Source of the DNA: Sphingomonas sp. RIT328
Lineage (GTDB): Bacteria > Pseudomonadota > Alphaproteobacteria > Sphingomonadales > Sphingomonadaceae
DNA: 36,826 nt
Assembly: GCF_000632225.1 (NCBI RefSeq)
Contig: NZ_JFYV01000029.1
Location: 1 to 36,826, forward strand
Reading direction: 5' to 3'
Position 1 is the stretch's first letter; each line of letters opens with the position of its first letter. A model generated the notes under the pieces. The model saw only the letters and a program-made list of their open reading frames with translations, did not search any database and was not told the DNA's origin. The translations under genes and the position numbers were made by a program. This document shows positions 21,276 through 30,997 of this stretch, one piece after another.

Positions 21276-22006
21276 TCAAATTCCTCGTTCACGTCTACGG
21301 CCGGTCGCAGCCCGTCGGATGCATCCCTCAGAGTCGCTGAGGAAAGTCCGGGCGCCGATGCGCCTTGCGAGGCCGTTTCGCAAGGCACGGGAGTGGGTTC
21401 AGGTCCGATAAAATGCAGCCAGCGGTCGAGCGCATCGCTCACCCGCGCGGCGGCAGCGCGGTCGGTCAGGCCGATGTGTACCACATTCTCGCGGCCCAGC
21501 GCCAACGACAATATGGGGCGCGGCATCGGCAAAACAACGCCTCGCAGCGCGGATCCTTCGCGATCCGCGCCGATCCGCCACGCCTGGTCGAGCTTGCGGT
21601 TGCCGTCGCTGCCCGCGTCCGCGGCATGGTAGAGCGCGTGCAATTGCCCGGCGCGCGCCGCGGTCTCGATCTTCTCCGATCCGGTGAGCAACAGGCCCGA
21701 CCGCGATTCGAGACCGAGCCGGTCGAGCGCATTGCGTTCGAGCGCGGTGGCGATCCGCTCGGGCAGGTCGTCAGGGATGACGAGCTCCGCGCCCTTGAAG
21801 GCGCGGGCGAGCGCGCCGCGCAGCTTCTTCTTGGCGATCGCCTCTTCCAGCGCGGCGCGGGTGACGCCGATCCACGCGCCGCGACCGGGGGCCTTGGCGC
21901 GTACGTCGGGCAGCACCTGTCCGTCGGGCGCGATCGCCAGCCGGATGAGATTCTCGCGATGATCGCGGTCCTGGGTGAGGATGCACTTGCGGACGGGATC
22001 GGTCAT
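21272..22006 (-). CDS. YlxR-family RNA-binding protein (mirror copy)
   Basis: Same 244-aa protein as 14821-15555: YlxR domain with RKCILT, then an L7Ae-like domain and an acidic tail. It overlaps the infB copy by four bases (GTGA). Confidence 0.86.
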
Positions 22007-22111
22007 GTGCGGCCTCGCGTCGCCGGCACGGCGTGACGCGCAGGCATATGCGATCCCGCGGTCACCCGCGGGTCGCGTCGCCCGTCGCCAATCTGCTGGA
22101 GCCCTAGCGTC

Positions 22112-22354
22112 TCATTGTGAGGGAACCGCATGCGCGTCCTCCCTCGATGGCGGCGGGGCGGCGGGGGCGTCGCGGTCGGCGATCAGCTGGCCGCCGGCGC
22201 CGTAATTCTCGGTCGAGACCTCGTCGATCACGACCTGGACCGCGGCCGGGTTCTTGCCCAGCCGCGTCACCAGCGATGCGGTGACGTCGGCGACGATCCC
22301 CGCCTTCTGCTCGCGCGTGGCGCTGCCCGCCAGTCGGATCGAGACGAACGGCAT
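22112..22354 (-). CDS. 4-oxalocrotonate tautomerase-fold protein (mirror copy)
   Basis: Same 80-aa protein as 14473-14715, with Pro1 present and Arg11 and Arg39 replaced by Ala and Gln. It starts inside the nusA stop and is separated from ylxR by 105 bases holding no gene. Confidence 0.83.
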   Translation of the reverse strand: MPFVSIRLAGSATREQKAGIVADVTASLVTRLGKNPAAVQVVIDEVSTENYGAGGQLIADRDAPAAPPPSREDAHAVPSQ

Positions 22355-23985
22355 CAGGCCTGTCCGTCCGCCGCGTCGGCGTCGGCATGGGCTTCGGCTT
22401 CGGCAGGAGCCTCCTCGTCGGCGAACCAATGCTGGCGCGCCGCCATGATGATCTCGTTGCCCTGCTCGTCGCTGAGGCCATATTCCGCGAGGATGCCGCC
22501 CTTCGGCTCGGGGCGCTTGGGCGCGTCCTCGTTGCGGCGGCGCGGTTCGACGCGCTTCTTCTCGACCAGCTCGTCGGTGGCGAGATCGGCGAGATCGTCG
22601 AGCGTCTTGATCCCCGCCTTGCCGAGCGTGACCAGCATCGCCTCGGTCAGATAGGGCATGTCGATCAGCGCATCCTCGACGCCGAGCGCGATCCGCTCCT
22701 CGCGATTGGCGGCCTCGCGGCGATCGAGCGCTTCCTGCGCGCGGCTCTGCAATTCCTGGCCGAGGTCCTCGTCGAAGCCCTCGATGCCGGCGATCTCGTC
22801 GAGCTCGACATACGCGACCTCCTCGAGCGCGCCAAAGCCTTCGGCGACGAGCAGCTGCGCCAGCGTCTCGTCGACGTCCAGCTCGTTCTGGAACATCTCG
22901 GTGCGCTCGGTGAATTCCTTCTGGCGCTTCTCGCTCGCATCCTGCTCGGTGAGGATGTCGATCGCCTTGCCGGTCAACTGGCTGGCGAGGCGGACGTTCT
23001 GGCCGCGGCGACCGATCGCGAGGCTGAGCTGGTCGTCGGGGACGACGACCTCGATCCGCTCCTCTTCCTCGTCGATCACGACGCGGCTGACCGACGCCGG
23101 CTGCAACGCATTGACGACGAAGGTGGCGATATCGGGAGACCAGGGGATGATGTCGATCTTCTCGCCCTGCATCTCCTGCACGACGGCCTGGACGCGGCTG
23201 CCCTTCATGCCGACGCAGGCGCCGACCGGATCGATACTGCTGTCGCGGCTGATGACGCCGATCTTGGCGCGGCTGCCCGGATCGCGCGCGGCGGCCTGGA
23301 TTGTGATGATGCCGTCGTAGATCTCGGGCACTTCCTGCGCGAACAGCTTCTTCATGAAGTCGGGGTGCGCGCGGCTGAGGAAGATCTGCGGGCCGCGGTT
23401 CTCGCGGCGGACGTTGAGGATCAGCGACCGGATGCGGTCGTTGACGCGCACCACTTCGCGCGGGATCTGCTGGTCGCGGCGGATGACGCCCTCGGCGCGG
23501 CCGAGGTCGACGACGACATGGCCGAATTCGACGCGCTTGACGACGCCGGTGATGATTTCACCCTGGCGATCCTTGAACTCTTCATACTGGCGGTCGCGCT
23601 CGGCGTCGCGCACCTTCTGGAAGATGATCTGCTTCGACGCCTGCGCCTGGATGCGGCCGAATTCGATCGGCGGCAGCGGATCGACGATATAATCGCCGAC
23701 GACCGCGCCCTTCTGGAGCTTCTGCGCCTGATTGACGTCGACCTGCTTGAAATAATCGTCGACCGCCTCGACCACCTCGACGACGCGCCACAGCCGCAGA
23801 TCGCCGGTGTTGGGATCGAGCTTGGCGCGGATGTCGTTCTCGATGCCGTAGCGCGTCTTCGCGGCGCGCTGGATCGCCTCTTCCAGCGCCTCGATGACGA
23901 TGCTCTTGTCGATCATCTTCTCCGAAGCGACCGAATTGGCGATCGCGATCAGTTCCGCGCGGTTGGCGGTGGCGACGGTGGCCAT
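22354..23985 (-). CDS. Transcription factor NusA (mirror copy)
   Basis: Same 543-aa protein as 12842-14473, with N-terminal, S1, KH1, KH2 and acidic C-terminal regions. It is located one base after the rimP copy and overlaps the tautomerase start by one base. Confidence 0.94.
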   Translation of the reverse strand: MATVATANRAELIAIANSVASEKMIDKSIVIEALEEAIQRAAKTRYGIENDIRAKLDPNTGDLRLWRVVEVVEAVDDYFKQVDVNQAQKLQKGAVVGDYIVDPLPPIEFGRIQAQASKQIIFQKVRDAERDRQYEEFKDRQGEIITGVVKRVEFGHVVVDLGRAEGVIRRDQQIPREVVRVNDRIRSLILNVRRENRGPQIFLSRAHPDFMKKLFAQEVPEIYDGIITIQAAARDPGSRAKIGVISRDSSIDPVGACVGMKGSRVQAVVQEMQGEKIDIIPWSPDIATFVVNALQPASVSRVVIDEEEERIEVVVPDDQLSLAIGRRGQNVRLASQLTGKAIDILTEQDASEKRQKEFTERTEMFQNELDVDETLAQLLVAEGFGALEEVAYVELDEIAGIEGFDEDLGQELQSRAQEALDRREAANREERIALGVEDALIDMPYLTEAMLVTLGKAGIKTLDDLADLATDELVEKKRVEPRRRNEDAPKRPEPKGGILAEYGLSDEQGNEIIMAARQHWFADEEAPAEAEAHADADAADGQA

Positions 23986-23986
23986 C

Positions 23987-24574
23987 TTACTGCTGTCCTT
24001 CGTTCAGGGCATGGGTGTCGTTGCTGTCGGTGTCGTCGGACACCTCTTCGAATTCGTCGGCGCCGTCCGAAGACAAAGGCGCGGTGGCGGCGAGCAGCCG
24101 GTCGGTGATCGTCAGCTTGGCGTCGTGGACCTGGTCGAGCGCGACCGTCATCGGCTGGTGGCCGCGCACATCGATCGTCACCCTGTCGCCGTCGATGCCG
24201 ACGATGTCGCCGGTCAGGATCTTGCGGTTGTCGATCTTCTCGACGAGCGTGATCTTCGCCTCATGCCCGGCCCAGTTGGCATAGTCCTGCGGGCGGGTCA
24301 GCGGCCGGTCGATGCCGGGCGACGACACCTCGAGCCGATAGGCGTCCGGAATCGGGTCCTTGCCCTCGGCTTCGAGGGCGTCGAGCCGGTCGGAGATGCG
24401 GCGCGACAGGTCGGCGCAATCGTCGATCGTCAGCTGGCCGGTGTCGGGGCGCTCGGCCATCACCTGCAGGGTCGGGTCGGACTTGCCGCCGAACATCTTC
24501 ACGCGCACGAGGTCGAAACCCAGCGCGCGGGCCTCGGGTTCGATCAATTGCGTGAGAAGGGCGATGTCCGCCAT
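23987..24574 (-). CDS. Ribosome maturation factor RimP (mirror copy)
   Basis: Same 195-aa protein as 12253-12840, with the YRLEVSSPGIDRPL signature. The start chosen is the ATG ending at 24574, next to GGAG. It heads the mirrored operon. Confidence 0.91.
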   Translation of the reverse strand: MADIALLTQLIEPEARALGFDLVRVKMFGGKSDPTLQVMAERPDTGQLTIDDCADLSRRISDRLDALEAEGKDPIPDAYRLEVSSPGIDRPLTRPQDYANWAGHEAKITLVEKIDNRKILTGDIVGIDGDRVTIDVRGHQPMTVALDQVHDAKLTITDRLLAATAPLSSDGADEFEEVSDDTDSNDTHALNEGQQ

Positions 24575-24620
24575 GCAGGCTCCAGAAATCATGCGGCTGC
24601 CCGCCGCCGGGAAAGGATTG

Positions 24621-24710
24621 CGGCTGCCGCCGCGGGAATATGCGTCTTCGCCGCCGCGGGGGAGATCCTCCGCAGCCTCTTTCACCTGACGATGTAAGAG
24701 AAGGCAGCCG
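24621..24710 (-). other. Structured leader before rimP (mirror copy)
   Basis: Mirror of 12117-12206: an 8-bp closing stem and a repeated CCCGCGGCGGC. No gene seen. Confidence 0.3.
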
Positions 24711-24711
24711 T

Positions 24712-24740
24712 CATATACGCCGACCTGTCGGGCGATACAA
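24712..24740 (-). promoter_or_regulatory. Possible rimP operon promoter (mirror copy)
   Basis: Mirror of 12087-12115: TTGTAT and TATATG boxes with a 17-base spacer, read on the minus strand. Confidence 0.33.
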
Positions 24741-24794
24741 GCATCCATCGTTGTCGCCGGAGCGTTTGCGACCGGGTGTATCCGGGAGACTCAC

Positions 24795-25934
24795 ATGCGC
24801 CTCACTCTGCTCGCCACCCTGCCGCTCGCCTTGCTCGCCGGTGCGGGCGCCCCTTCGATCGCGGCAGCGGGGCAGGCGGGGGAGACGCCGCCCTCGGCCA
24901 AGCCGTTCCGCGAGACGGTGATCGCCGATTTCGTCTCGCCCTGGGCGATCGCCTTCCTGCCCGACGAGCGCATCCTCGTCACCGAAAAGGCGGGGCAGAT
25001 GATCCTGCTGTCCGCCGACGGCAAGCGCCGCCAGACGATCGCGACGCTGCCCGTCGACAGCGCCGGGCAGGGCGGGCTGATGGATGTCGTTCCCGCGCCC
25101 GATTTCGCGACCAGCCGGCGAATCTATTTCAGCTATTCGGCGAAGGGCGCGGGCGGCAAGGGCGTCGTGCTGGCGCGCGGCCGGTTGCGCGACGACGGCC
25201 GGGGTGGCGACCGGCTCGGCGAGATCGAGGCCGTGTTCCAGGCGCGGCCGTTCGTCGCGGGGGACGGCCATTATTCCGGCCGCATCGCCTTTGCACCCGA
25301 TGGCCAGTCGCTGTTCTTCACCAACGGCGAACGGCAGAAGTTCACGCCGGCGCAGGATCCGCAGGCGACGCTCGGCAAGGTGTTGCGGCTGACGCTCGAC
25401 GGCAAGCCCGCGCCGGGCAACCCGCTCGCCGTCAAGGGCTTCGCGCCGGAGGTATGGAGCTATGGCCATCGCAACCTGCTCGGCATCGCCTTCGACGGCG
25501 CGGGGCGGTTGTGGGAGCAGGAGATGGGGCCGAAGGGCGGCGACGAGCTCAACCTGATCCTGCCCGGCCGCAACTATGGCTGGCCGACCGTATCGAACGG
25601 CAGCCATTACGACGGCCGCGACATCCCCGATCATGCGCCGGGCGACGGCTATGAGCCGCCCAAGGTCTGGTGGAACCCGGTGATCTCGCCGGGCGGGCTG
25701 ATGATCTATTCAGGAAATCTCTTCCCGCAGTGGAAGGGCGATGCCTTCATCGGCGGCCTGTCGTCCCAGTCGCTCGTCCACGTCGACCTCGACGGCCAGA
25801 CCGCGGGCAAGGCGGACCAATGGCCGATGGGCGCGCGCATCCGCGACGTAGACCAGGGGCCCGACGGCGCGATCTGGCTGATCGAGGACGGCGGCAAGTC
25901 GGCGGGGCGGTTGATCCGGTTGACGCCGCGGTAG
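24795..25934 (+). CDS. Periplasmic PQQ-dependent aldose sugar dehydrogenase (mirror copy)
   Basis: Same 379-aa protein as 10893-12032: signal peptide, six-bladed propeller, His159 in GHYSGRIAF and Arg226 in YGHRNLLG. ATG at 24795 after CGGGAGA. Divergent from the rimP copy. Confidence 0.88.
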   Translation: MRLTLLATLPLALLAGAGAPSIAAAGQAGETPPSAKPFRETVIADFVSPWAIAFLPDERILVTEKAGQMILLSADGKRRQTIATLPVDSAGQGGLMDVVPAPDFATSRRIYFSYSAKGAGGKGVVLARGRLRDDGRGGDRLGEIEAVFQARPFVAGDGHYSGRIAFAPDGQSLFFTNGERQKFTPAQDPQATLGKVLRLTLDGKPAPGNPLAVKGFAPEVWSYGHRNLLGIAFDGAGRLWEQEMGPKGGDELNLILPGRNYGWPTVSNGSHYDGRDIPDHAPGDGYEPPKVWWNPVISPGGLMIYSGNLFPQWKGDAFIGGLSSQSLVHVDLDGQTAGKADQWPMGARIRDVDQGPDGAIWLIEDGGKSAGRLIRLTPR

Positions 25935-25988
25935 GGGGCGGATCGGCCGAACGTGGCCTCTGTGAACAGGGAGCATGGTCTTCAATGA

Positions 25989-26075
25989 CTGTGTTCCTGC
26001 GAAAGCAGGAACACAGGGTCAAGCAGACAACGCCATGTAGCGTTTGCGGCCCTAGGCTCCTGCTTGCGCAGGAGC
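25989..26075. repeat. REP-like hairpin pair (mirror copy)
   Basis: Mirror of 10752-10838: two hairpins sharing the TCCTGC/GCAGGA core, between the sugar dehydrogenase and the shikimate dehydrogenase-like genes. Confidence 0.63.
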
Positions 26076-26196
26076 ACTGACACGGTTTTGCCGAGGCCTC
26101 GAACCGATGTGGAGAGACGGTTTGCCTTGCACCGGTCATCGCGTCTCCGGCGCCGCTGTTGTTGGCGACGCGCCATGGAGCGCCTATCACCGCCGC

Positions 26197-27024
26197 ATGA
26201 CGACACCCCCCAAACCCCTGATCGGCCGCGACACCCGGTTGTGCATGTCGCTGTCGGCGCGGCCGAGCAATTTCGGGACGCGCTTCCACAACCGGCTCTA
26301 CGAGCTGTGCGGCCTCGACTATGTCTACAAGGCGTTCACCACCACCGATCTGCCCGCCGCGATCGGCGGCATCCGCGCGCTCGGCATCCGCGGCTGCGCG
26401 ATCTCGATGCCGTTCAAGGAAGCGGTGATCCCGCTGCTCGATCGCCTGGAGGGATCGGCGGCGGCGATCGACAGCGTCAACACGATCGTCAACGACGATG
26501 GCCGGCTGACGGGCTACAACACCGATTATTCGGCGGTGCGCACGCTGGTCGAGCAGGCCGGCATCGATCCGGCGGCGCGTGTGATGCTGCGCGGTTCGGG
26601 CGGGATGGGCAAGGCGGTGGCGACGGCGCTGCGCGATGCCGGGCTGACCGATGGCGTCATCGTCGCGCGCAATGCCGAGCGCGGGCAGGCGCTCGCCGCC
26701 TCGGTCGGCTGGCGCTGGGCTGCGGAGGTGGCGGCGGAGCGCGCCGACCTCCTCGCCAATGTCACGCCGCTCGGCATGGAGGGGGCGGATGCGGATGCGC
26801 TCGCCTTTCCGGCGGAGACGATCGCCGCGGCCGGGATCGTCCTCGATGCGGTGGCGCTGCCGCCCGACACGCCGCTGCTCCGCGCCGCGCGCGCGGCGGG
26901 CAAGACGGTGATCACCGGCGCGGCGATCGGGACGTTGCAGGCGCTCGAACAATTCGTGCTCTACACCGGGGTGACGCCGACCCCCGAACAGGTCGCCGAG
27001 GCGGAGCGGGTGGCGCGGGGGTAA
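26197..27024 (+). CDS. Shikimate dehydrogenase-like protein, HI0607 type (mirror copy)
   Basis: Same 275-aa protein as 9803-10630, with Lys74, Asn95, Asp110 and the GSGGMGKA nucleotide-binding loop. The start at 26197 is preferred over an in-frame ATG at 26107, whose extra 30 residues have no family resemblance. Confidence 0.83.
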   Translation: MTTPPKPLIGRDTRLCMSLSARPSNFGTRFHNRLYELCGLDYVYKAFTTTDLPAAIGGIRALGIRGCAISMPFKEAVIPLLDRLEGSAAAIDSVNTIVNDDGRLTGYNTDYSAVRTLVEQAGIDPAARVMLRGSGGMGKAVATALRDAGLTDGVIVARNAERGQALAASVGWRWAAEVAAERADLLANVTPLGMEGADADALAFPAETIAAAGIVLDAVALPPDTPLLRAARAAGKTVITGAAIGTLQALEQFVLYTGVTPTPEQVAEAERVARG

Positions 27025-27051
27025 GACCTGAGAGATGCCGGTCGGTCCGAG

Positions 27052-27447
27052 CTACTCCCGCACGATCAGATAGTTCATCCGCGCGCTGGCAATCGGGCGG
27101 GCGCGGTCGTCCTGCCAGGCCAGCGCCTCGACATTGGCGATCCGCGTACCGAGCCGGGTGACGATCCCCTCGGCATGGGTCGGCTTGTCGCGGCCGCCGC
27201 GCATGAAGTCGACGGTGACGTTGACCGGCTTGATCCGCCCGCCGCCCTCACCGGCGAGCGCATGTTGCAGCGAGACGATCGCCGCGACCTCGAGCAGCCC
27301 GGCGATCGCGCCGCCGTGCAGGAAGCCGGGCCGGCCGAGCACCGCGTCGCGGAACGGCAGCAGCAGCGTCGGCGCGGCGCCGTCGCGCGGGGTGAGGGTG
27401 ATGCCGAGCAGCTCGGCATACGGCGGCAGCGCGTCGAGCGGGCTCAT
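27052..27447 (-). CDS. PaaI-type hotdog thioesterase, second of pair (mirror copy)
   Basis: Same 131-aa protein as 9380-9775, with the HGG motif (44-46) and acidic Glu53. It overlaps the upstream thioesterase by ATGA. Confidence 0.84.
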   Translation of the reverse strand: MSPLDALPPYAELLGITLTPRDGAAPTLLLPFRDAVLGRPGFLHGGAIAGLLEVAAIVSLQHALAGEGGGRIKPVNVTVDFMRGGRDKPTHAEGIVTRLGTRIANVEALAWQDDRARPIASARMNYLIVRE

Positions 27448-27869
27448 GCCGCGCGGTCCATCAGCATGAAGGTGCCCGCGACCTGTGCGAGCGGATCGTC
27501 GGGCGTCTCGTCATAGGCGATGCCGCGGACGAAGGCGATCGAGCGGGTCAGCCGCAGGCATTCGCCGCGGCCGATCACCGTCCGCCCCGGCACCGCCGGC
27601 CGGAGATAGTCGACCCGCAGGTCGAGCGTCGCCTGCGGCGCGAACCGGTCGCGCTTGACCCACACGGCGATGCTCGTCGCCATGTCCATCAGCGCGATGA
27701 TCGGGCCCGACGCCAGCACGCCGCTCGCCGGATCGCCGATCAGCGCGTCGCGATAGGGCAGGGCGAGCTCGACCCAGCCGGGCCCTTTCGCATGATAGAC
27801 GATGCCGAGCGCACCGGCATGGCCGCCGAAGCGGTGCGCCATGAATGCGTCGATGTTGAAGCCGCTCAT
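27444..27869 (-). CDS. PaaI-type hotdog thioesterase, first of pair (mirror copy)
   Basis: Same 141-aa protein as 8958-9383, in which ASG stands in place of HGG and Asp62 is the likely acid. Alternative in-frame start ending at 27890. Confidence 0.83.
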   Translation of the reverse strand: MSGFNIDAFMAHRFGGHAGALGIVYHAKGPGWVELALPYRDALIGDPASGVLASGPIIALMDMATSIAVWVKRDRFAPQATLDLRVDYLRPAVPGRTVIGRGECLRLTRSIAFVRGIAYDETPDDPLAQVAGTFMLMDRAA

Positions 27870-27958
27870 CGCATTGTCTCTACACGCCATCCGCAGTAGC
27901 GCAACGCACCGGGGTAGCGTCCGAGGCCGGATCGGGCCCCCTGCTGTGGGAGAGAGTC

Positions 27959-28738
27959 TTGCACGATCGCGTCACCCTCGCCGTCGCCGATGGCATCGCC
28001 GACGTCCGCCTCGCCCGGCCTGACAAGATGAACGCGATCGACCCGGCGATGTTCGAGGGCATCGGCGCGACGATCGATGCGCTCGCCGACCGCCGCGACG
28101 TGCGCTGCGTCGTGCTGTCGGGCGAGGGACGCGGCTTTTGCGCCGGGCTCGACATGGCGAGCATGGCGCAGGGCGGATCGGGCGTCGCGACGACGCGCAA
28201 CGCCGCCGGCGCGATCCTGCCGCAGCATGTCAGCTGGGGCTGGCGGCAATTGCCGATGCCGGTGATCGCTGCGGTGCACGGCGTCGCCTTCGGCGGCGGC
28301 TTCCAGATCATGGCCGGCGCGGACATCCGCATCGCCGCGCCCGACACGCGCTTCGCGATCCGCGAGCTGCATTGGGGGCTGGTGCCCGACATGGCGGGCT
28401 TTGCGCTGTGGCGCGGATCGGTGCGCGACGACGTGCTGCGCGAATTCGTCTATACCGCGCGGGAATTCGCCGCCGACGAAGCGCTGGCGCAGGGCTTCGT
28501 GACGCGGCTCGACGCCGATCCGCTGGCGGCGGCACTGGCGCTCGCCCGCACGATCGCCGGGCGCAGCCCGCCGGCGATCCGCGGTGCCAAGCGCCTGCTC
28601 AACATGGCGCATGATGCCGATCCGCGGACGATGCTCGCCGCGGAAACCGAGGAGCAGCTCAAGGTGATCGGCCGCCCGGCGATGATGGAGGCAGTCGCCG
28701 CCAATCTCGCCAAGCGCCCGCCGGTGTTCGACGATTGA
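27959..28738 (+). CDS. Enoyl-CoA hydratase/isomerase family protein (mirror copy)
   Basis: Same 259-aa crotonase as 8089-8868, TTG start at 27959 after GGGAGAGA, with both catalytic-type glutamates (136 and 162) present. Confidence 0.86.
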   Translation: MHDRVTLAVADGIADVRLARPDKMNAIDPAMFEGIGATIDALADRRDVRCVVLSGEGRGFCAGLDMASMAQGGSGVATTRNAAGAILPQHVSWGWRQLPMPVIAAVHGVAFGGGFQIMAGADIRIAAPDTRFAIRELHWGLVPDMAGFALWRGSVRDDVLREFVYTAREFAADEALAQGFVTRLDADPLAAALALARTIAGRSPPAIRGAKRLLNMAHDADPRTMLAAETEEQLKVIGRPAMMEAVAANLAKRPPVFDD

Positions 28739-28765
28739 CCACGGAGGCAGCGCCCGGTCCCACCC

Positions 28766-28786
28766 CCCTCTCCCGGTGGGAGAGGG
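28766..28786. repeat. CCCTCTCCC/GGGAGAGGG hairpin (mirror copy)
   Basis: Mirror of 8041-8061, between convergent crotonase and 88-aa protein genes. Confidence 0.58.
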
Positions 28787-28844
28787 AGGAGACGGCGAAG
28801 CCGGCGATAGGGTGAGGGCAGGGCGGAACGCCGCCTGCGATCCG

Positions 28845-29111
28845 TTAGAGAACCACTGTCTCCGGCTTCGCCTCGTCGATCGCCGCCAGCACCATCCGCT
28901 CCCACACCGCCGGGTCGCCGGCCGCGGCCATCCTGCGGTCGGGTTCGCGCAGTGTGCGCAGCACCGCGCGCGCGTCATCGAGATAGTCGCGCCACGCCCC
29001 GTCGACCTGATCGCCGGCGCTCTCGGCATCGCCGCCGGCATTGGCGCTGATCCGCTGCCCGGCGAGCACGCGGGCGATCCGTTCGGGCAGCGGGGTGGTG
29101 GAAACGTCCAT
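28845..29111 (-). CDS. Small protein of unknown function, 88 aa (mirror copy)
   Basis: Same frame as 7716-7982 with the AGAGGAGA ribosome binding site. No family recognised; soluble, helical in appearance. Confidence 0.62.
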   Translation of the reverse strand: MDVSTTPLPERIARVLAGQRISANAGGDAESAGDQVDGAWRDYLDDARAVLRTLREPDRRMAAAGDPAVWERMVLAAIDEAKPETVVL

Positions 29112-29170
29112 GGCAGTCTCTCCTCTGGGGGAGTCAATGCGCCACGCGGCGGCGGGTTGCCCCGAACGCA

Positions 29171-29204
29171 AACGGCCCCGCAGGATCGCGCCTGCGGGGC
29201 CGTT
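29171..29204 (-). terminator. Terminator after the helicase (mirror copy)
   Basis: Mirror of 7623-7656: a 13-bp perfect stem with an 8-base loop and short T-run. Confidence 0.72.
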
Positions 29205-29250
29205 CGAATATCCATGCGACGCGACGCAGGTGCGCCGCAGCCGATGCGGC

Positions 29251-30624
29251 TTAGCGCGCCGCGCCGGCGCCCTGGCCGCGACCACCGCCGCCGCCCGAGC
29301 GACCACCACGACCACCGCCGCCACCGCCACGCTGGCCGCCACGGCTCGCATTGGCGTAGTTGCGCGTCGCGGTCGGCGCGTGCGTCGCCCGCGGGCGCGC
29401 CGGCTGACGCTGGCCACGCGGCAGGTCGGCGCGCGGCGCGGGATCGGCGCCGATCGCCTTGACGCGGGTCGCCTTGATCTCGTTTGACAGCGCGGTGAAA
29501 TTGTCCGGCAGCGGCCGCACCGTCACCTTCTGGCGGGTCAGCTTCTCGATGTCCTTCAGATAGGCGCGCTCGTCATCCGCGCAGAAGGCGATGGCGATGC
29601 CGCTGTTGCCGGCCCGCGCGGTCCGCCCGATGCGGTGGACATATTGCTCGGCGACATTCGGCAGCTCGAAGTTGATGACGTGGCTGACCCCCGACACGTC
29701 GATGCCGCGCGCGGCGATGTCGGTGGCGACCAGCACCTTGGTCTTGCCGTCCTTGAACTCGCCGAGCGCGCGCTCGCGCTGGCCCTGGCTCTTGTTGCCG
29801 TGGATCGCATTGGCGGCGATGCCGTTGCCGGCGAGCAGCTTCACGACGCGGTCGGCGCCATGCTTGGTGCGGGTGAAGACCAGCGCGCGGTTGATCGTCG
29901 GATCCTGCAGCGTCAGCGTCAGCAGCGCCTGCTTCTCCGTCTGGTTGACGAAGGTGACATATTGGTCGACGCGCTCGGCAGTGGTCGAGGCGGGGACGAC
30001 CGACACCGTCTTCGGCTCGTGCAGGAACTGGTTGGCGAGTTCGCGGATCGCCACCGGCATCGTTGCCGAGAAGAACAGCGTCTGGCGCTTGCGCGGGATC
30101 ATCCGCACGATCTTCTTGAGCGCGTGGATGAAGCCGAGGTCCATCATCTGGTCGGCTTCGTCGAGCACGAGGATCTCGATCATCGACAGGTTGCACATGC
30201 CCTGTTCGACGAGGTCGATCAGGCGGCCAGGCGTGGCGACGAGGATGTCGACGCCGCGGCTGAGATCCTGCCGGTTCTTGTTGATGCTGGTGCCGCCGAA
30301 CACGGTCGCGACCGACAGCTTGCTGAACTGGCCGTAGCCGCGCGCATTGTCGGCGATCTGGCTGGCGAGTTCGCGCGTCGGCGCGAGGACGAGCATGCGG
30401 ACGTGGGTCGGCAGCACGCGCTTCTGCGCGGCGGCGAGTCGCTGGATCGACGGCAGCACGAAGGCCGCGGTCTTGCCGGTGCCGGTCTGGGCGATGCCGA
30501 GCAGGTCGCCGCCTTCGAGCAGGATCGGGATCGACTGCGCCTGGATCGGCGTCGGGTTGGTATAGCCTTTGGCTTCGAGCGCGCGGACAAGCGGCTCGGC
30601 GAGGCCGAGATTGGCGAAGGTCAT
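29251..30624 (-). CDS. DEAD-box RNA helicase, RhlE-like (mirror copy)
   Basis: Same 457-aa protein as 6203-7576, with AQTGTGKT, DEAD, SAT and HRIGRTARAG motifs and a Gly/Arg-rich tail. It is divergent from the autotransporter copy. Confidence 0.91.
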   Translation of the reverse strand: MTFANLGLAEPLVRALEAKGYTNPTPIQAQSIPILLEGGDLLGIAQTGTGKTAAFVLPSIQRLAAAQKRVLPTHVRMLVLAPTRELASQIADNARGYGQFSKLSVATVFGGTSINKNRQDLSRGVDILVATPGRLIDLVEQGMCNLSMIEILVLDEADQMMDLGFIHALKKIVRMIPRKRQTLFFSATMPVAIRELANQFLHEPKTVSVVPASTTAERVDQYVTFVNQTEKQALLTLTLQDPTINRALVFTRTKHGADRVVKLLAGNGIAANAIHGNKSQGQRERALGEFKDGKTKVLVATDIAARGIDVSGVSHVINFELPNVAEQYVHRIGRTARAGNSGIAIAFCADDERAYLKDIEKLTRQKVTVRPLPDNFTALSNEIKATRVKAIGADPAPRADLPRGQRQPARPRATHAPTATRNYANASRGGQRGGGGGGRGGRSGGGGGRGQGAGAAR

Positions 30625-30660
30625 GAAACAACTTCCAAAACGGGCCCAACCCGCGCGCCG

Positions 30661-30677
30661 GTGTCCGGACCGGACAC
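30661..30677. promoter_or_regulatory. 17-base palindrome upstream of the helicase (mirror copy)
   Basis: Mirror of 6150-6166: GTGTCCGG and CCGGACAC arms around one base. Confidence 0.38.
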
Positions 30678-30777
30678 GGCTCGCAGGGGGCGGGGAAAAC
30701 TGACACCCCGCGTGAATAGGGAAGCCCTGAGCATATCGACCGAGGCGGAGCCGGGGGTGGCCAGGCCAACCCGTTCA

Positions 30778-30816
30778 CGCTGCATGACGCCTCGATGCAG
30801 CGGATGTGCGCTGCAT
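30778..30816. repeat. Three alternating 8-mers (mirror copy)
   Basis: Mirror of 6011-6049: CGCTGCAT, ATGCAGCG, CGCTGCAT read on the plus strand. Confidence 0.68.
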
Positions 30817-30911
30817 TGCGGCAAAAGTCAAGGTGCCGGGGGCTGGTGTTGCGGGTCCGACACGATCTGACCGATATGGATCATTAAGAAAGATGCAACC
30901 ATGGCGACGAC

Positions 30912-30938
30912 TTGACAGGTTTGTGACCATATCTGACA
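30912..30938 (+). promoter_or_regulatory. TTGACA box and TGAC repeats before the autotransporter (mirror copy)
   Basis: Mirror of 5889-5915: TTGACA at 30912-30917, TGACC at 30924-30928 and TGACA at 30934-30938, one per helical turn, 60-86 bases before the autotransporter ATG. Confidence 0.33.
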
Positions 30939-30997
30939 CATTGCATGGGTCAGCCGGAGCGGGAGAGCCGTCCGGTACGATCAGGGGGAAATACTGT